A DNA stretch of 64,000 nt, taken from positions 4,837,378 through 4,901,377 of the forward strand of contig NC_087381.1 in the NCBI RefSeq assembly GCF_963675165.1, read 5' to 3'. This stretch comes from Halichondria panicea (taxonomy: Eukaryota > Porifera > Demospongiae > Suberitida > Halichondriidae). Below are positions 22,777 through 33,660 of this stretch, in pieces. Every line of letters starts with the position of its first letter. Position 1 is the first letter of the stretch. The notes under the pieces are model-generated. The model saw only the letters and a program-made list of their open reading frames with translations, was not told the DNA's origin and ran no database searches. The position numbers and the translations under genes were made by a program.

Positions 22777-24190
22777 CAGTGGAACCTGGCCCTCTATAAC
22801 GGACACCTTTGGGGAACATTGTTTTGGCCTTTATACAGAGGTGGCCTTTGTTGAGAGGTTGTTTTGTACAAACTGTTCATTTGGGACCTGAGTGCTTGGC
22901 CGTAATATATACAGTTCATTTAGTCTAGAGAGTAGATTACCACAAATGTGTGAGTAGTTGTACTTAAATGTGAATATCTTTTGATTGGAGTATTTCTAAG
23001 AAATGGTGTTGATACCCGTGTGTAGGTGAATGACTGAACTACAACATATCCAAAAATGTTTCCATGGAAACATAAGGTGGTGGGTTTGTGGTGATTAATA
23101 GAACAACAGCAAATTGTTATAGTGGGTAATCGGTTAGAGTAATAAAACAGTAATCTTGTACAGCTAAGGTCCTAGACTCCATCACATAATTGTTCAATGG
23201 TTTAAGTATCCTGGCCATCCCTTTATGGGTGTTACAAATGTTCACAGTGTTTATAATTCATGATTTACTGGTTTTCAGGTACACTTTTGGTTAGAGTAAT
23301 AACTTTTGAAAAATTAATAGCTTAGCTTTCAAATTTCTGTAGTAAGTTTACAGATAAATGGGCTACATTTTGATATCAAGAACATCCTATATGCTTATTC
23401 CGTTGCTGAGATAACACTGAAAAGCTACATAATTTACTATTTTCTACTGTTTTGATGACATCAGCAGCTGCAAACCACAAACCAATGATGCTTTAATCAA
23501 CCACAAACGTAATTAAAAATGGGCGTACAGTTATTGTACGCCCACTTATGTGGGTAATTTGAGTGTCATCGATTTGTGGTTAGCAGCTTGTGATGTCATC
23601 AAAACAGTAGAAAATAGTAAATTATGTAGCTTTTCAGTGATATCTCAACAATGGAATAAGCATAAAGGATGTTCTTGGTATCAAAATGTAGCCCATTTAT
23701 TTGTAAACTTACCAGAGAACTTTTAAAGCTAAGCTATAAAATTTTCAGAAGATATTACTCTAACCAAAAGTGTACCTAAAAACCGGTAAATCATGAATTA
23801 TAGACACTGTGAGCATATGTAAGACCCATAAAGAGATGGTTAGGATACCTAAACCATTAATCTATTGTGTGATAAAAGTCTAAGACCTTAGCTGTTTAAG
23901 GTTAGTGTTTTATTACTCTAACCGATTACCCACTATAACAATTTGCTGTTGTTCTATTAATCACCACAAACCCACCATCTTATGTTTCTATGGAAACATT
24001 TTTGGATATGTTGTAGTTCAGTCATTCACCTACACACGGGTATCAACACCATTTCTTAGAAATGCTCCAATCAAAAGATATTTACATTTAAGTACAACTA
24101 TTCACACATTTGTAGTAATCTACTCTCTAGACTAAATGAACTGTAGCAACTGGCCTTTATTCGGAGGTAGTTGTTAACAGAGGTTCCACA
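22777..24190. mobile_element. 1.4-kb near-perfect palindromic element
   Basis: The left half (22777-23530) and right half (23534-24190) are reverse complements over about 650 bp with a few percent mismatches. The centre is GGGCGTACAGTTATTGTACG around 23521-23543. The outer ends are CAGTGGAACCT and its inverse AGGTTCCACA. The left arm has about 100 extra bp near its end. There is no long open frame. It could arise by fold-back duplication of one transposon end. Confidence 0.85.
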
Positions 24191-24194
24191 CAAT

Positions 24195-24730
24195 GTATAG
24201 GTGAATGAATAAGCTACACAATAAATTCCCCAATATAGTTTTTGTAGTGGAAAATCATTTTAGGTGAAAATAGGGGTGTGATCGTAAAAAAAATGTGGAC
24301 AAATTTTTCTTATCAAGCTTACTACGTGTATAATTTTTGGACCTTAGCCATAAGATATTCTTCAAATCTCTCCCTAACCGAAATGGCACTAAAAATTTGC
24401 AATTTTGAGCAACATCAAACCTTTCATAATTATATAAGATAGCCATAATAGCTAGATGTTGTGACAAGATCCAAACCTTAGTTGGAAACCGTTAGCCTTT
24501 TCTCTCCCTAACCGATAACCCACTGTAACAATAATTATTGTTTACTGTTTTATTAATCACCACAAATCCACCACCTTATATATATGTTGCATGTTTTGAA
24601 CATGTTGTAGCTTATTCATTAACCTACACAATGGTATCAGCAGATTTCTTAGCAATTATGGGATATTTACATACAACTATAATATACTCACACATTTGTG
24701 GTATTTTACTCTCTAGACTGGATGCCGCGG
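24195..24730. mobile_element. second, diverged copy of the palindromic family
   Basis: Repeats the arm of the previous element in more diverged form: CCGATAACCCACTGTAACAA, ATTAATCACCACAAATCCAC, and a pair of inverted ends GGTGAATGAATAAGCTACAC / GTAGCTTATTCATTAACC. Ends near a polypurine GGCAGACAGGCAGACAGAC tract. Confidence 0.6.
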
Positions 24731-25414
24731 TGCTTTCAATGTTTGCAGTGCTCAAAACATATTATAGTTATCTTACAGGCAGACAGGCAGACAGACTACT
24801 ATAATTATATCCCGTGGCGCACTTGAGTTAATGAGTGGACTCGAATGTTCTGACTTACTTTCACAATATGGGGTTGCTGTTCAGAAATACCCATAAATTA
24901 TAGATGTTTCCTAAATATTGACCCTGCGCGTGTACCAGGTGCATTATTGGAACTTCTGAATCATTTCCGATTGTTTCGTTTTAGTAGGACTATATTATAA
25001 TATACATGCGCCCTGATCTAATTAATACTGCTGCAAATTAGTTCACTTTTAGCTACTGCGCTGTGCCCCTCCAGAAAATCCGTGCAGTTTCTAAAACGGC
25101 GACTTCACACAGTGATCTCATGCAGCGGCTATACACATGACATGCATAAGTTAAACAAACTATAAAAGCACAGACCAATAACATTATATGTCAATTTCAT
25201 TGTACATCGCTTGCAGTCAGTCACTCCCAGCACTCATAATTATCACTAGCTGGGCCTGCACATAAAGATATAGCAGTATAATTATACATGAATAATAGCT
25301 CATCATGAGGTATATAGTATTTACTAGTCATGATTGCATTTAAGAGTGGAAAAACATGCATATAATTATTGCATGCAGTGTGCAATACTGTGCAACAGCA
25401 AAACACTTGATTAT

Positions 25415-25653
25415 CTACCAAGTATACTGACAGATCTTGGTAGCAATCTCTTTCTTCCCCAGATCCAATAAGATTCTAATCAGTGCTCTGAAGGTTGCTT
25501 CGCTGGGTTCGTGACCCCTCCAGATTGACAAACAGTTGATCACTGCCACTTGATTGCTTCTACTTAAATAAGTCTCTCGCCTTACGTCAGCTTGTTCATT
25601 GTCAGTAAATTTCAGTGGGTTGAAGTAGAGCTCCACATCATCAAAGTGCACAG
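25415..25653 (-). pseudogene. out-of-frame remnant of the second Death domain of copy B
   Basis: The nucleotide sequence is about 90% identical to exon 6 of copy A and still encodes HFDDVELYFNPLKF, ADVRRETYLSRSNQ and FRALIRILLDLGKKE in one frame, ending at TAG. It cannot be reached in frame from the upstream exons because of the 31-nt deletion just before it. Few other lesions are seen, so the loss looks recent. Confidence 0.8.
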
Positions 25654-28600
25654 CTACTGGAGCAAGGTCGTCTTGTGCAACCTCTTGACCATCAACTCAT
25701 GGAGGATGGTGGTCGCTGGATTCTATACACATAACATGTTGAGACTACAGACTAACAACCTCTTGCTAAAAGTTTCCGGCTTTTGTACATATTTATATAT
25801 ACATTACACAAAGAATCAAGTCTGAAATACTCGGTGGGGCCTAAAAAGTTCCAGAACACTATAATTATTAGTACATTATTTTAATTTACCGATAATAGAT
25901 TTTGTACAGCTACGGACGGCTCACCATTTGCTCATCACCACTGATACTAAACACAGACGGATTAATATCATCATGAGCCACACCAGCTAAGTCCTGAATG
26001 GGAGAAGGGGTAACACTATAAGCATGATTCCAGAACTCTATATTACATGTACACTCACCAGAGGGTTTCTCCCAGTGAAGACGCTGTACTTGTTGAGAGT
26101 CTCCCTCAGACAGCTGTAAGTTCCCTCAGTCTCACTCCTCCACGTCTCAAGGGCCTGGACCACCTCCTGTCTGGGACTAACAGACTGAATTTTTACATTA
26201 GAATGGATCAAGATTTTTTTGTACATGCGACTGTTTCGAACTACTTGATCAGGATATTCACTGTCTGGGTCGGCAATTTGGCTGGCAAGATGGGAAACAA
26301 AAGCTTCGGATATTTTTTCATCTTTCTTGGCATTCTTGTTACTGTGGATACACTGTATGGTGGTTTGATCCAGGCCAGCGTACGGCTCAAACTGTAAGAG
26401 GTGCTCGAAAGTGAGGCCAACTTGGTGTGTTGATTTGATCATTCTTCTGTTGAAAGAGACAGCTGCTGCAATATCGTTGATGTTTACTCGTGGGAGGTCA
26501 GAGGGATTTTTCAGAGGATGCTTGACAATTTCATCTGGATCAATCACTGATTCAATCACATTCACATTGCGGCCATAATGTTCAACAGTCTCACAGATTT
26601 TGTTCACAATTTTGGAACGATGAATCAGACCTTCAGGTAGAACTGTGGCAGAGCGCATTTTGAGAACAAGAGATTGGCCATTTTCAACTAGCTCGAGGTG
26701 TACAGTGATTCCATCATCGTTGCACCAGCAGATCCCACTTTTCCAAACAGAGCAGAATCTCTGCAGGGAAGGTACATTGAGCAATATTTTGCTAGCAGGG
26801 GCAAGTCGGAACATGAACACTATTCTCAGAATGAGGACCTGAAGGCAGCGAGAATCAAAATACTCAGTGTCTTGAGATGTTTCAAACATCCAACCAAAGT
26901 GGTACTTGATGCTTTGAGCTTCTTTCCAAACTTTGTCTGGAGTTTCGATTCGAATGAGCCCAGGAAAGAAGAGATACCGGGTGTCAGGCTCTAGAACAGA
27001 AGCATCTCTGTCAGCCAAAGAAGCAATCTCCTTTGAAATGAAGTCCAAGACTTGCTTGTCTATGACTTCGAAACACAGCTCTAAATGTGACATGAAGGCA
27101 ATCAGCATCCCTATGTCGAAGCCATGGAATGCTTTGCTGAATTTCGACAAAGGTACCACTCCAGTGCTTGAAGCTAGCTTGCAGTGTTGGCGGAAATTTT
27201 CAGGAGCAAACACGGTCCCAGTGATTCTGGACAAAAGCGTTGCTTGATCAATCACTAAGAAAGACTTCTCTGGAGAGCTGTCATTGCGGAGAAACAAGAG
27301 GAGACCTCTTTCATGCAGCTGGTCACAGATCTCTACAAGGTGAGGGACGGTGCTGGGTATGAAAGAAAGAATATCTTGGGTGCGTTGTGACAGATCCTCG
27401 TTAAGATCGCTCTTAATTCTTTCGTAGACGTTTCCTAAAGACAAAGCAAGGTCATTTTTGAAGCTTTCGGCAAGGTAGATGTAAAAGGTGTGAGCATTCA
27501 GGCTAATGGTTTCTGGAGAGCGGAGAATAGCAGAGCTTTTCTGGATCCGTTTTTTCACTATATTCATGTCATCCGAATCAGGAAAGCGGCAATCCATTGC
27601 AATGAACCCTGTGAACTCAAACTTTGGGAATTGCTTGATAATGGGGGCAAAGATATCCTCTTTGGCTTTTGGATCTTCTCCCATTTCCTTCACCTGGTCG
27701 GCATGGCTACCAACTACTATCACATGTGCTTTGCCTTTCAGATTGGTGCACTGGTTTTGGACAAGGGTCAACCAACGATACATGGAATCAATAATCGCCT
27801 GCTCACTTTCTACCAGCTTAGCACAGAGGATAATGATGGGTGGTGAGGTTTGAACAGCATTCTCCAGAATGGCACAGTGGCTAGTGTAAAACTCTTTCTG
27901 ACCAGCAAAATCAAAATATATGATTTTCCCAAACTCTTTGGTATATACTTCGTACGGTATGATCCCAACTGTCCTCGCATCGACGCCATCTACAGGTCTT
28001 GCCCTCCGTAGTTTAGACCAAAACCCTTTTGAGCTCAGAATGGACTTCAACAGAGTGCTCTTCCCCACACCACCATCGCCAATAATGAGCACAGACAGAG
28101 GAAGATGTGGGGTTCGCTCGGAGGAGAGCTTTCTGATGAGCTTACTGTGTTTCTTGTAGACATTGGCAGCCTTGGCTCCGTGTTTCAAGAGGAGTTTTAT
28201 AATTTCAGGGTTGTTGGCCAAATTAAGAGGTGTCTTGCCTTCTTCGTCGGTCACATTTGGATCGCTGTGGCACTCTACCAGTAGAAACTTCACTAATGAT
28301 TTCCGATTATGCTTTACTGATAGTACGAAAACACCTATAGAATAAAATTATCATGGTCAACTTAGATAATCCAGCTAAATTATTGGACACATAATTAATA
28401 TACTGAAAATGCTCATGTTGATAACAAAATTTTTTTGTGAGTATTGCCATTGAGCTGGTATTGGTTGTTTATTATGCCTCGGTACGCATGCGCAATTGTG
28501 GTATACGGTAGTGTGTTTGTGTGTCTATATGTGTGTAGACTGCGATACAGCTGCTCAAGAGTGTAAGTAAGAGTTTCTATAGGCTTCTAGTCATGTTTTC

Positions 28601-30402
28601 TTGGATTTGAATTCGTGGATTTGCAAAATAATGCTTCGTTCTCGAGTTATACCTAGTTTTCATTGCAGCCTTTTCAGAAGAGTGCGTAGCAAAACTTGTT
28701 CACCAAGTGTTGCTACTCTACTTAGTAGTTAACTCTGCACTAGAGCGCTAGCTATTGGTACCTGCAAGATTAAGAGTGATAAGAGAGCTACAAGGCTCTG
28801 TTGATGCAGCCATCAATTCTAGCCTCGATCCCAGGCCGAGTTTTCGCTTTTATAACGGTAGGCGAAGCCTAACCGTTATAAAAGCGAAAACTCGGCCTGG
28901 GATCGAGGCTACCATCAATTCTAGACTTAAACTTTTTGCATCGATCGTTTTAATAACAATCATGGTCGATCATTACCCACTCTTCGAGTTTTCTCTGTGA
29001 ATCTGGATACTGCCTGCATGCAAAACTGTTCATCATGATATTACAGTGTGTGTATAGTAGCTTTATGTTATGTAGCTTTGGCACCTCCACCGAGGCATAA
29101 GCACCCGCAGTGCTTTCATTATTGCATGGTAAGCAGGCCAAAGTCACCAATAGTTCAAATAAGGTCATACATAATTATTACACGTTTGACTTCTGATCAT
29201 GCTTTACTGCTAGGAAAAGCATGAGATGTAGAGTTATACTGGTTATAGTTTACGGCAAAATTATTATTTAAGCATGTACAAGAAGTCAGTAGCAGGCCTT
29301 CTTTTCAGGGAAGGAGACTACTCTCCAACAAGACGACTATAGGCCACCATGCATGGGCATGGTTTAGATACACTTTAGCCAAGAAGCTTGCAACTCCAGC
29401 AAGGGACGTTGAATGCACAACGCTTGGACCTGGAAAGCTCCTGAGCATCTGCATGTATATAGGAGACGACTTGTTGCTTAAACTAGCTCTTCGATGGCTG
29501 CAAATTCCGGCATTCTGCGCTTTTTGCAGTATAATAATTATAATTATAGTGAGACTTAATGATGATGAATCACGAGTAAATAGAAGCAATAAGACATAAA
29601 ATACATGCAGTCATATGGTTGTATTTCATTGGCTGTAAGTTATGTCAGCAATAATCTTCCAATGAGAACAAAAATTGTGGGAGTCTGGTATAATGGTCCC
29701 TAGGTAGGAAGTCTAGCTACTTTTCCATCATAGGGTTAAAAAACTGAGTACTATGCTCTTGATTATAATCACTCCATATATATCTGACCAAATAAGTGCA
29801 ATAAAATTAACAGGTTAGAAATGAAATGGAAATTACTTGTTGTATCACAGTGATGACTGATGCTGAGATACTTGACAACTTCCCAGTGTTCATGTTCGTA
29901 GGCCAGAGAGAGTGGGGTTTTACCAGCCTTGTTGGCAGTACCTGCACATAATGAGTGTATTTGTATAGTGATCAGCAAATGCATGATGTGCCATACAATG
30001 CTTACTTCTAGGATCACAATGATACTCATTCGCTAGGTACTTGACTGTGTCCAAGTGGCCATTGGCACAGGCCAGAGAGAATGGAGTGTCACCGGCCTTA
30101 TTGACTGGCTCTATATAGATGTACCGAGCAATATGGTATTCAATTATAATAGGCGAAACCTTGTACTATAATTATTATATAATTATATGAACATGCAGTT
30201 TACACCAAAGGTATATTTTATAGTGACTAGCTATTAAATGGATTTGAGTATCACGGTTCAATATAAGTAAGATAATAATTACGTAGAGCTGGTCAGTATT
30301 ATAAAAGTGAAAGGAAGAAAAATTTCTGTTTACTTTTTGGATCGAGGCCCACAGTTTCCACAAGACGCTTGACCCAGTCTAGCCAGCCATAGAATACACT
30401 CA
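25654..30402 (-). CDS. ankyrin-Roc-COR-Death protein, copy B (last Death domain lost)
   Basis: Exons (minus): 30402-30334, 30110-30006, 29941-29837, 28334-26059, 25993-25925 and 25722-25654. Phases close. The visible product is about 896 residues, with the 5' end not found. Ankyrin repeats are in the first four exons (the first ends GWLDWVKRLVETVGLDPK). The Roc domain has GDGGVGKS, DFAGQKEF and VGSHADQV, followed by COR and one Death-type domain (ETWRSETEGTYSCLRETL). In the last exon, compared with copy A, 31 nt are missing between two TCAAG words. The frame therefore shifts and ends MVKRLHKTTLLQ-stop, and the second Death domain is lost. It may be a truncated but expressed protein or an early pseudogene; the rest of the frame is intact over 2.3 kb. 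It lies in inverted orientation to copy A, about 12 kb away. Confidence 0.85.
28471..29123 (+). mobile_element. 'TATGCCTCGG' element, copy 3, inside an intron of copy B
   Basis: Starts ATTATGCCTCGGTACGCATG and ends GCACCCGCAGTGCTTTCATT, with the family's shared interior. It lies between the third and fourth exons of copy B (antisense to it). It carries a nested 92-bp hairpin insertion at 28820-28911. Confidence 0.85.
28820..28911. mobile_element. 92-bp hairpin MITE with 10-bp target duplication
   Basis: Arms 28820-28863 and 28867-28911 are inverted repeats of about 44 bp with one mismatch and a 3-nt loop. They begin TAGCCTCGATCCCAGGCCGA, the same terminus as the 15107-18021 composite. The host element sequence CCATCAATTC is duplicated on both sides (28810-28819 and 28912-28921). 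This is a minimal two-ended element of the same family and a clear recent insertion. Confidence 0.92.
29124..29836 (-). other. rest of the large intron of copy B
   Basis: Between the 'TATGCCTCGG' element and the ankyrin exon at 29837. An open stretch of about 94 codons on the minus strand (29305-29589) has no recognisable domain. No exon was identified. Confidence 0.4.
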
Positions 30403-30625
30403 CTATAACAGAGCACTCTCACCTTTCCCTGTAGTTTGTATAGTGTAAGACAGCATACAATTGTTAACTTTGTACAGTACAGTACTGACGTATATCAATG
30501 GGGACTTTCCATTATAGAAGTGTGTGTTAAATCTGGTGTTACAGTACAATGGTTTCTTTAGTTTCTGACATGCAGGCAAAAGAACATACGGAAGCCCGTA
30601 GGGGCCATTTAGTTCCGCGTAAATA

Positions 30626-30692
30626 TTCCACTCTAGAATGCATTTCCACTCTGAAATTCCATTCTAGAATGCACTTCCATTCTGAAATTCCA
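30626..30692. repeat. short tandem repeat of about 31 bp
   Basis: Two or more degenerate units of ATTCCATTCTAGAATGCA and TTCCATTCTGAA. Non-coding, just before the hAT-like MITE copy at 30703. Confidence 0.6.
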
Positions 30693-30702
30693 TTGTGCTA
30701 TC

Positions 30703-30955
30703 CAGTGGCGGATCCAGTGCAGGGCACAAGGGGCACGTGCCCCCCCTTTCTAACTAGCTCGAATAAAACTAGCTCACTAAGTGTGTGTGGCTTAGAGCAG
30801 CAATCAATTATTGCAGCATGCAGAACAGCAGACCATCTCTATAGTTGTAGACTTTTGAAGCTAAAGAGCAAGATGATTCCATCCATTTCTGCTATCTCCT
30901 GCTACTATAATGTATGTCATACTGTCATCAATCAATCCATGATCAGAAAAGCTAG
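30703..30955. mobile_element. hAT-like MITE (CAGTGGCGGATCCAG), partial copy
   Basis: Starts CAGTGGCGGATCCAGTGC and shares about 240 bp with the fuller copy at 55728-56044 (e.g. GCTTAGAGCAGCAATCAATT). The right terminus is missing here. Confidence 0.7.
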
Positions 30956-31446
30956 ACATAACTACGACAATGTACACCATGCAATGATGGCTCTTTCATT
31001 TTTATACGTAAAGTAGACTAATAATTATTGCCTACAATTATACCACACTTTAAATGCTGATATACATAAACGTGCATATACATGTATACGTGTATACATG
31101 TGCTCTAAACCCCTGCAGATACCAACGGGTATGCATTCATAGATCTAGACGTCAGCTCTAGACGCCACCAACGTGGAATTGGCCTTCAATAACATCATCG
31201 GTGGTGAGCATGCATTTATAGAGTATACAGTAGCTTTATATTTGCAGTTAAAATTCCGAAAAATGAACACTTTCTATATAAGTTAAATACACGCACGTAC
31301 TAAGAGATTATGGGCCTTAGAATATGCAGCAACTGTATATAGAGAGGTTGTTCTTTTGTAATGGTGCCGTTCCTTTATTGTGATGGCCACAGTGAGTAGC
31401 ATTATGTATCCCGACACGGTGACACGTACATGTACTGTATGATGCT

Positions 31447-31553
31447 AGCCTCCTTTTTCTGTTCTTTGTCACACGGTTAATAAGATAAAACACGGTAAGA
31501 ATTGGAGGAACAAAGAAAGAAAGAACGAACCGTCTAAGAAAAAGGAGAGCCTG
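31447..31553. mobile_element. MITE, CAGGCTCTCC family, copy 2
   Basis: Ends AGCCTCCTTTTTCTGTTC and AAAAAGGAGAGCCTG form inverted repeats. It lies in the intron of the broken Rab11 paralogue. Confidence 0.65.
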
Positions 31554-32669
31554 CCTCGCTAAGTCGCGTGACGGTGGCACAGTAGTGGCACAGTGAAAAT
31601 GAGCGTGGGCTTTCAGTAGATGGGCGGAGCCTGACAGGCAACAAAGCCACAGGATACCTACGCATTGTAGACTTACTTCATATGCAAGTCTGGAGATAAT
31701 TATTATCATAGACGATGGCTTTAATACCTAGCATAGTGAAGTCTGAAGACTAAAGGCCTATCTTTGAGCCTATCCTCAAGCCTCAAATTGAGGCTTGAGT
31801 TATTATTGAGCAGTAGTCTAGTCTAGAAACAGTGTAAAATGACATGACAATGTTGCAAGGTTGTGATCTCATGAGCTGACAGAGTGACTAAACTATACTA
31901 ATTTGTGTGCATGAGACAGTTTTCACAGGGGCACGAGCACCAATGTCGAATTTTCCCTTAGTTCAATACATCGATAGGGTCCTGTCAATTCCATAGTCGT
32001 GTAATCCTATTGTAGTAGTATTAGAGGTTCTGCTCCTTTTGGAAACTTTCTGGCAGTAGAACCAGCTCTATAGTGGATACGGAAATAATACCTGCAGATA
32101 AGCACTCAGGTCTACATTGTCTGCTGTAATTTGAAACACTCGACTGGGTCGAACATGAGGTCTTGAGAGTGGGAGCACATTGAGTTTGATAAGGCGAGTC
32201 TTGTAGTCTGTAGTTCTGCTGTAGTTCTACTGTAATTATCCAAATAGGTTGCCCTTGCCCTTCTAGTTTGGATAGTGTGATTGTTCCAGGGCAATCTTCT
32301 TCTTATTATTATTATGACTTGGACTAAAACATTCCTTCTGATGACATGAAGGGATCTGTCAATTTTGGCATGTCAGAAGTATTGCTGTGAGTTGTCCAGG
32401 ATCTGGGATAGGTTACTTCTTTGCCCAGGTCCTTTTGACAAGTGCTATTATCAGATACAGTAGTACTCTAGCCTTTCATGCTTCATCTTGTAGAGCTAAC
32501 TTCTACATACTGTGTTCTGTAACTTCACACACTCTTTGCCTCTAGTTCCTGGTAAATACGCTCTAAGTACTGTGTCACAGTGTGTGGGAGGACAGATATT
32601 GCGGTTTACTCTTGCCCACGCTCAATTAAATTTGGCTACGTCAGTAGCAGATCACAAGACTTAGCGGGG
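31554..32669. other. intron of the Rab11 paralogue, unassigned
   Basis: Between two MITEs. No exon was recognised. A pair of inverted CCTCAAG/CTTGAGG words lies near 31765-31800. Confidence 0.35.
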
Positions 32670-32783
32670 CAGGCCTTCCTTTTTCTTAGTGGCTTCCTTT
32701 TTTCTTTCTTTGCTTATTCCCGTATGGTGTTAATATTGTGACAAACAACAGAAACAAAATTATAACTGAAAAAGGAAGGCCTG
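32670..32783. mobile_element. MITE, CAGGCTCTCC family, copy 3
   Basis: Ends CAGGCCTTCCTTTTTC and AAAAAGGAAGGCCTG, a variant of the family termini, with about 80 bp between. Confidence 0.7.
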
Positions 32784-33068
32784 CGAAGGAGGCTAGTATG
32801 ATGCAGTGTAGGTAAGAAGTAGTCTCCAGCAAGGATCTAGCCTAGATCCTTTTTGAGGTCCTGGTATAAGCAGCCAAGGTAAATTCTAGTTAACTGTTGT
32901 ATTGTTTCCGAAAAATGTTGGATATAAGCACCTCATTTTAATGTATTAGATGGTATGACACTTAAATTCTTAGTGCATCAAAATTATTGAACCTGACATC
33001 CTCTTTGTAAGGACAAAAGTTGTTACTCCCAAAATGTTCTTTAATCGAAGACGGCTATACGACTGCAT

Positions 33069-33660
33069 TAATGAAAGCACCGCGGGTGCTGATGCCTCGG
33101 TGGAGGTGCCAAAGTTATACATAACATAAAGCTACTAATAGCTAACTTTTATACACACATTGTTATCATGATGAACATTTTTAAATTTGCTGCATGCAGA
33201 ATCAGAATCACAGGGAAACTCAAAGAGTGGGTAATGATTGACCATGATTGTTGTTAAAAACAATCGATGCCAAAAGTTCAAGTCTAAAATTAATGGCTGC
33301 AAGTCAGCAGAGCCTTGCAGCTCTCTCTTCTCACTCTTGCAGCTACCAATAGCTAGCGTTCTAGTGCAGAGCTAACTACTAAGTAGAGTAGCAACACTCG
33401 GTGAACAAGTTTTGCTAAGGACTCTTCTGAAAAGGCTCAATGGCATTCCAAGAGCAAAACTAACAACTTACTATAGACTTTATTTTGCAAATCCACAATT
33501 AATACCAAGCCAAGAAAACATGACTAGAAGCCTATAGAAACTCTTACTTGCACTTCATTGATCCTTGAGCAGCTGAAACAGTCTACACATGCATGCGTGC
33601 ACACACACACACACAAACACACTACCGTATATCTCGCTTGCGCATGCGCACCGAGGCATA
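33069..33660 (-). mobile_element. 'TATGCCTCGG' element, copy 4
   Basis: Complete copy: ATGAAAGCACCGCGGGTGCT on the left and TTGCGCATGCGCACCGAGGC on the right. A short CA tract is present. It ends about 180 bp before the second block of the Rab11 paralogue. Confidence 0.85.
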
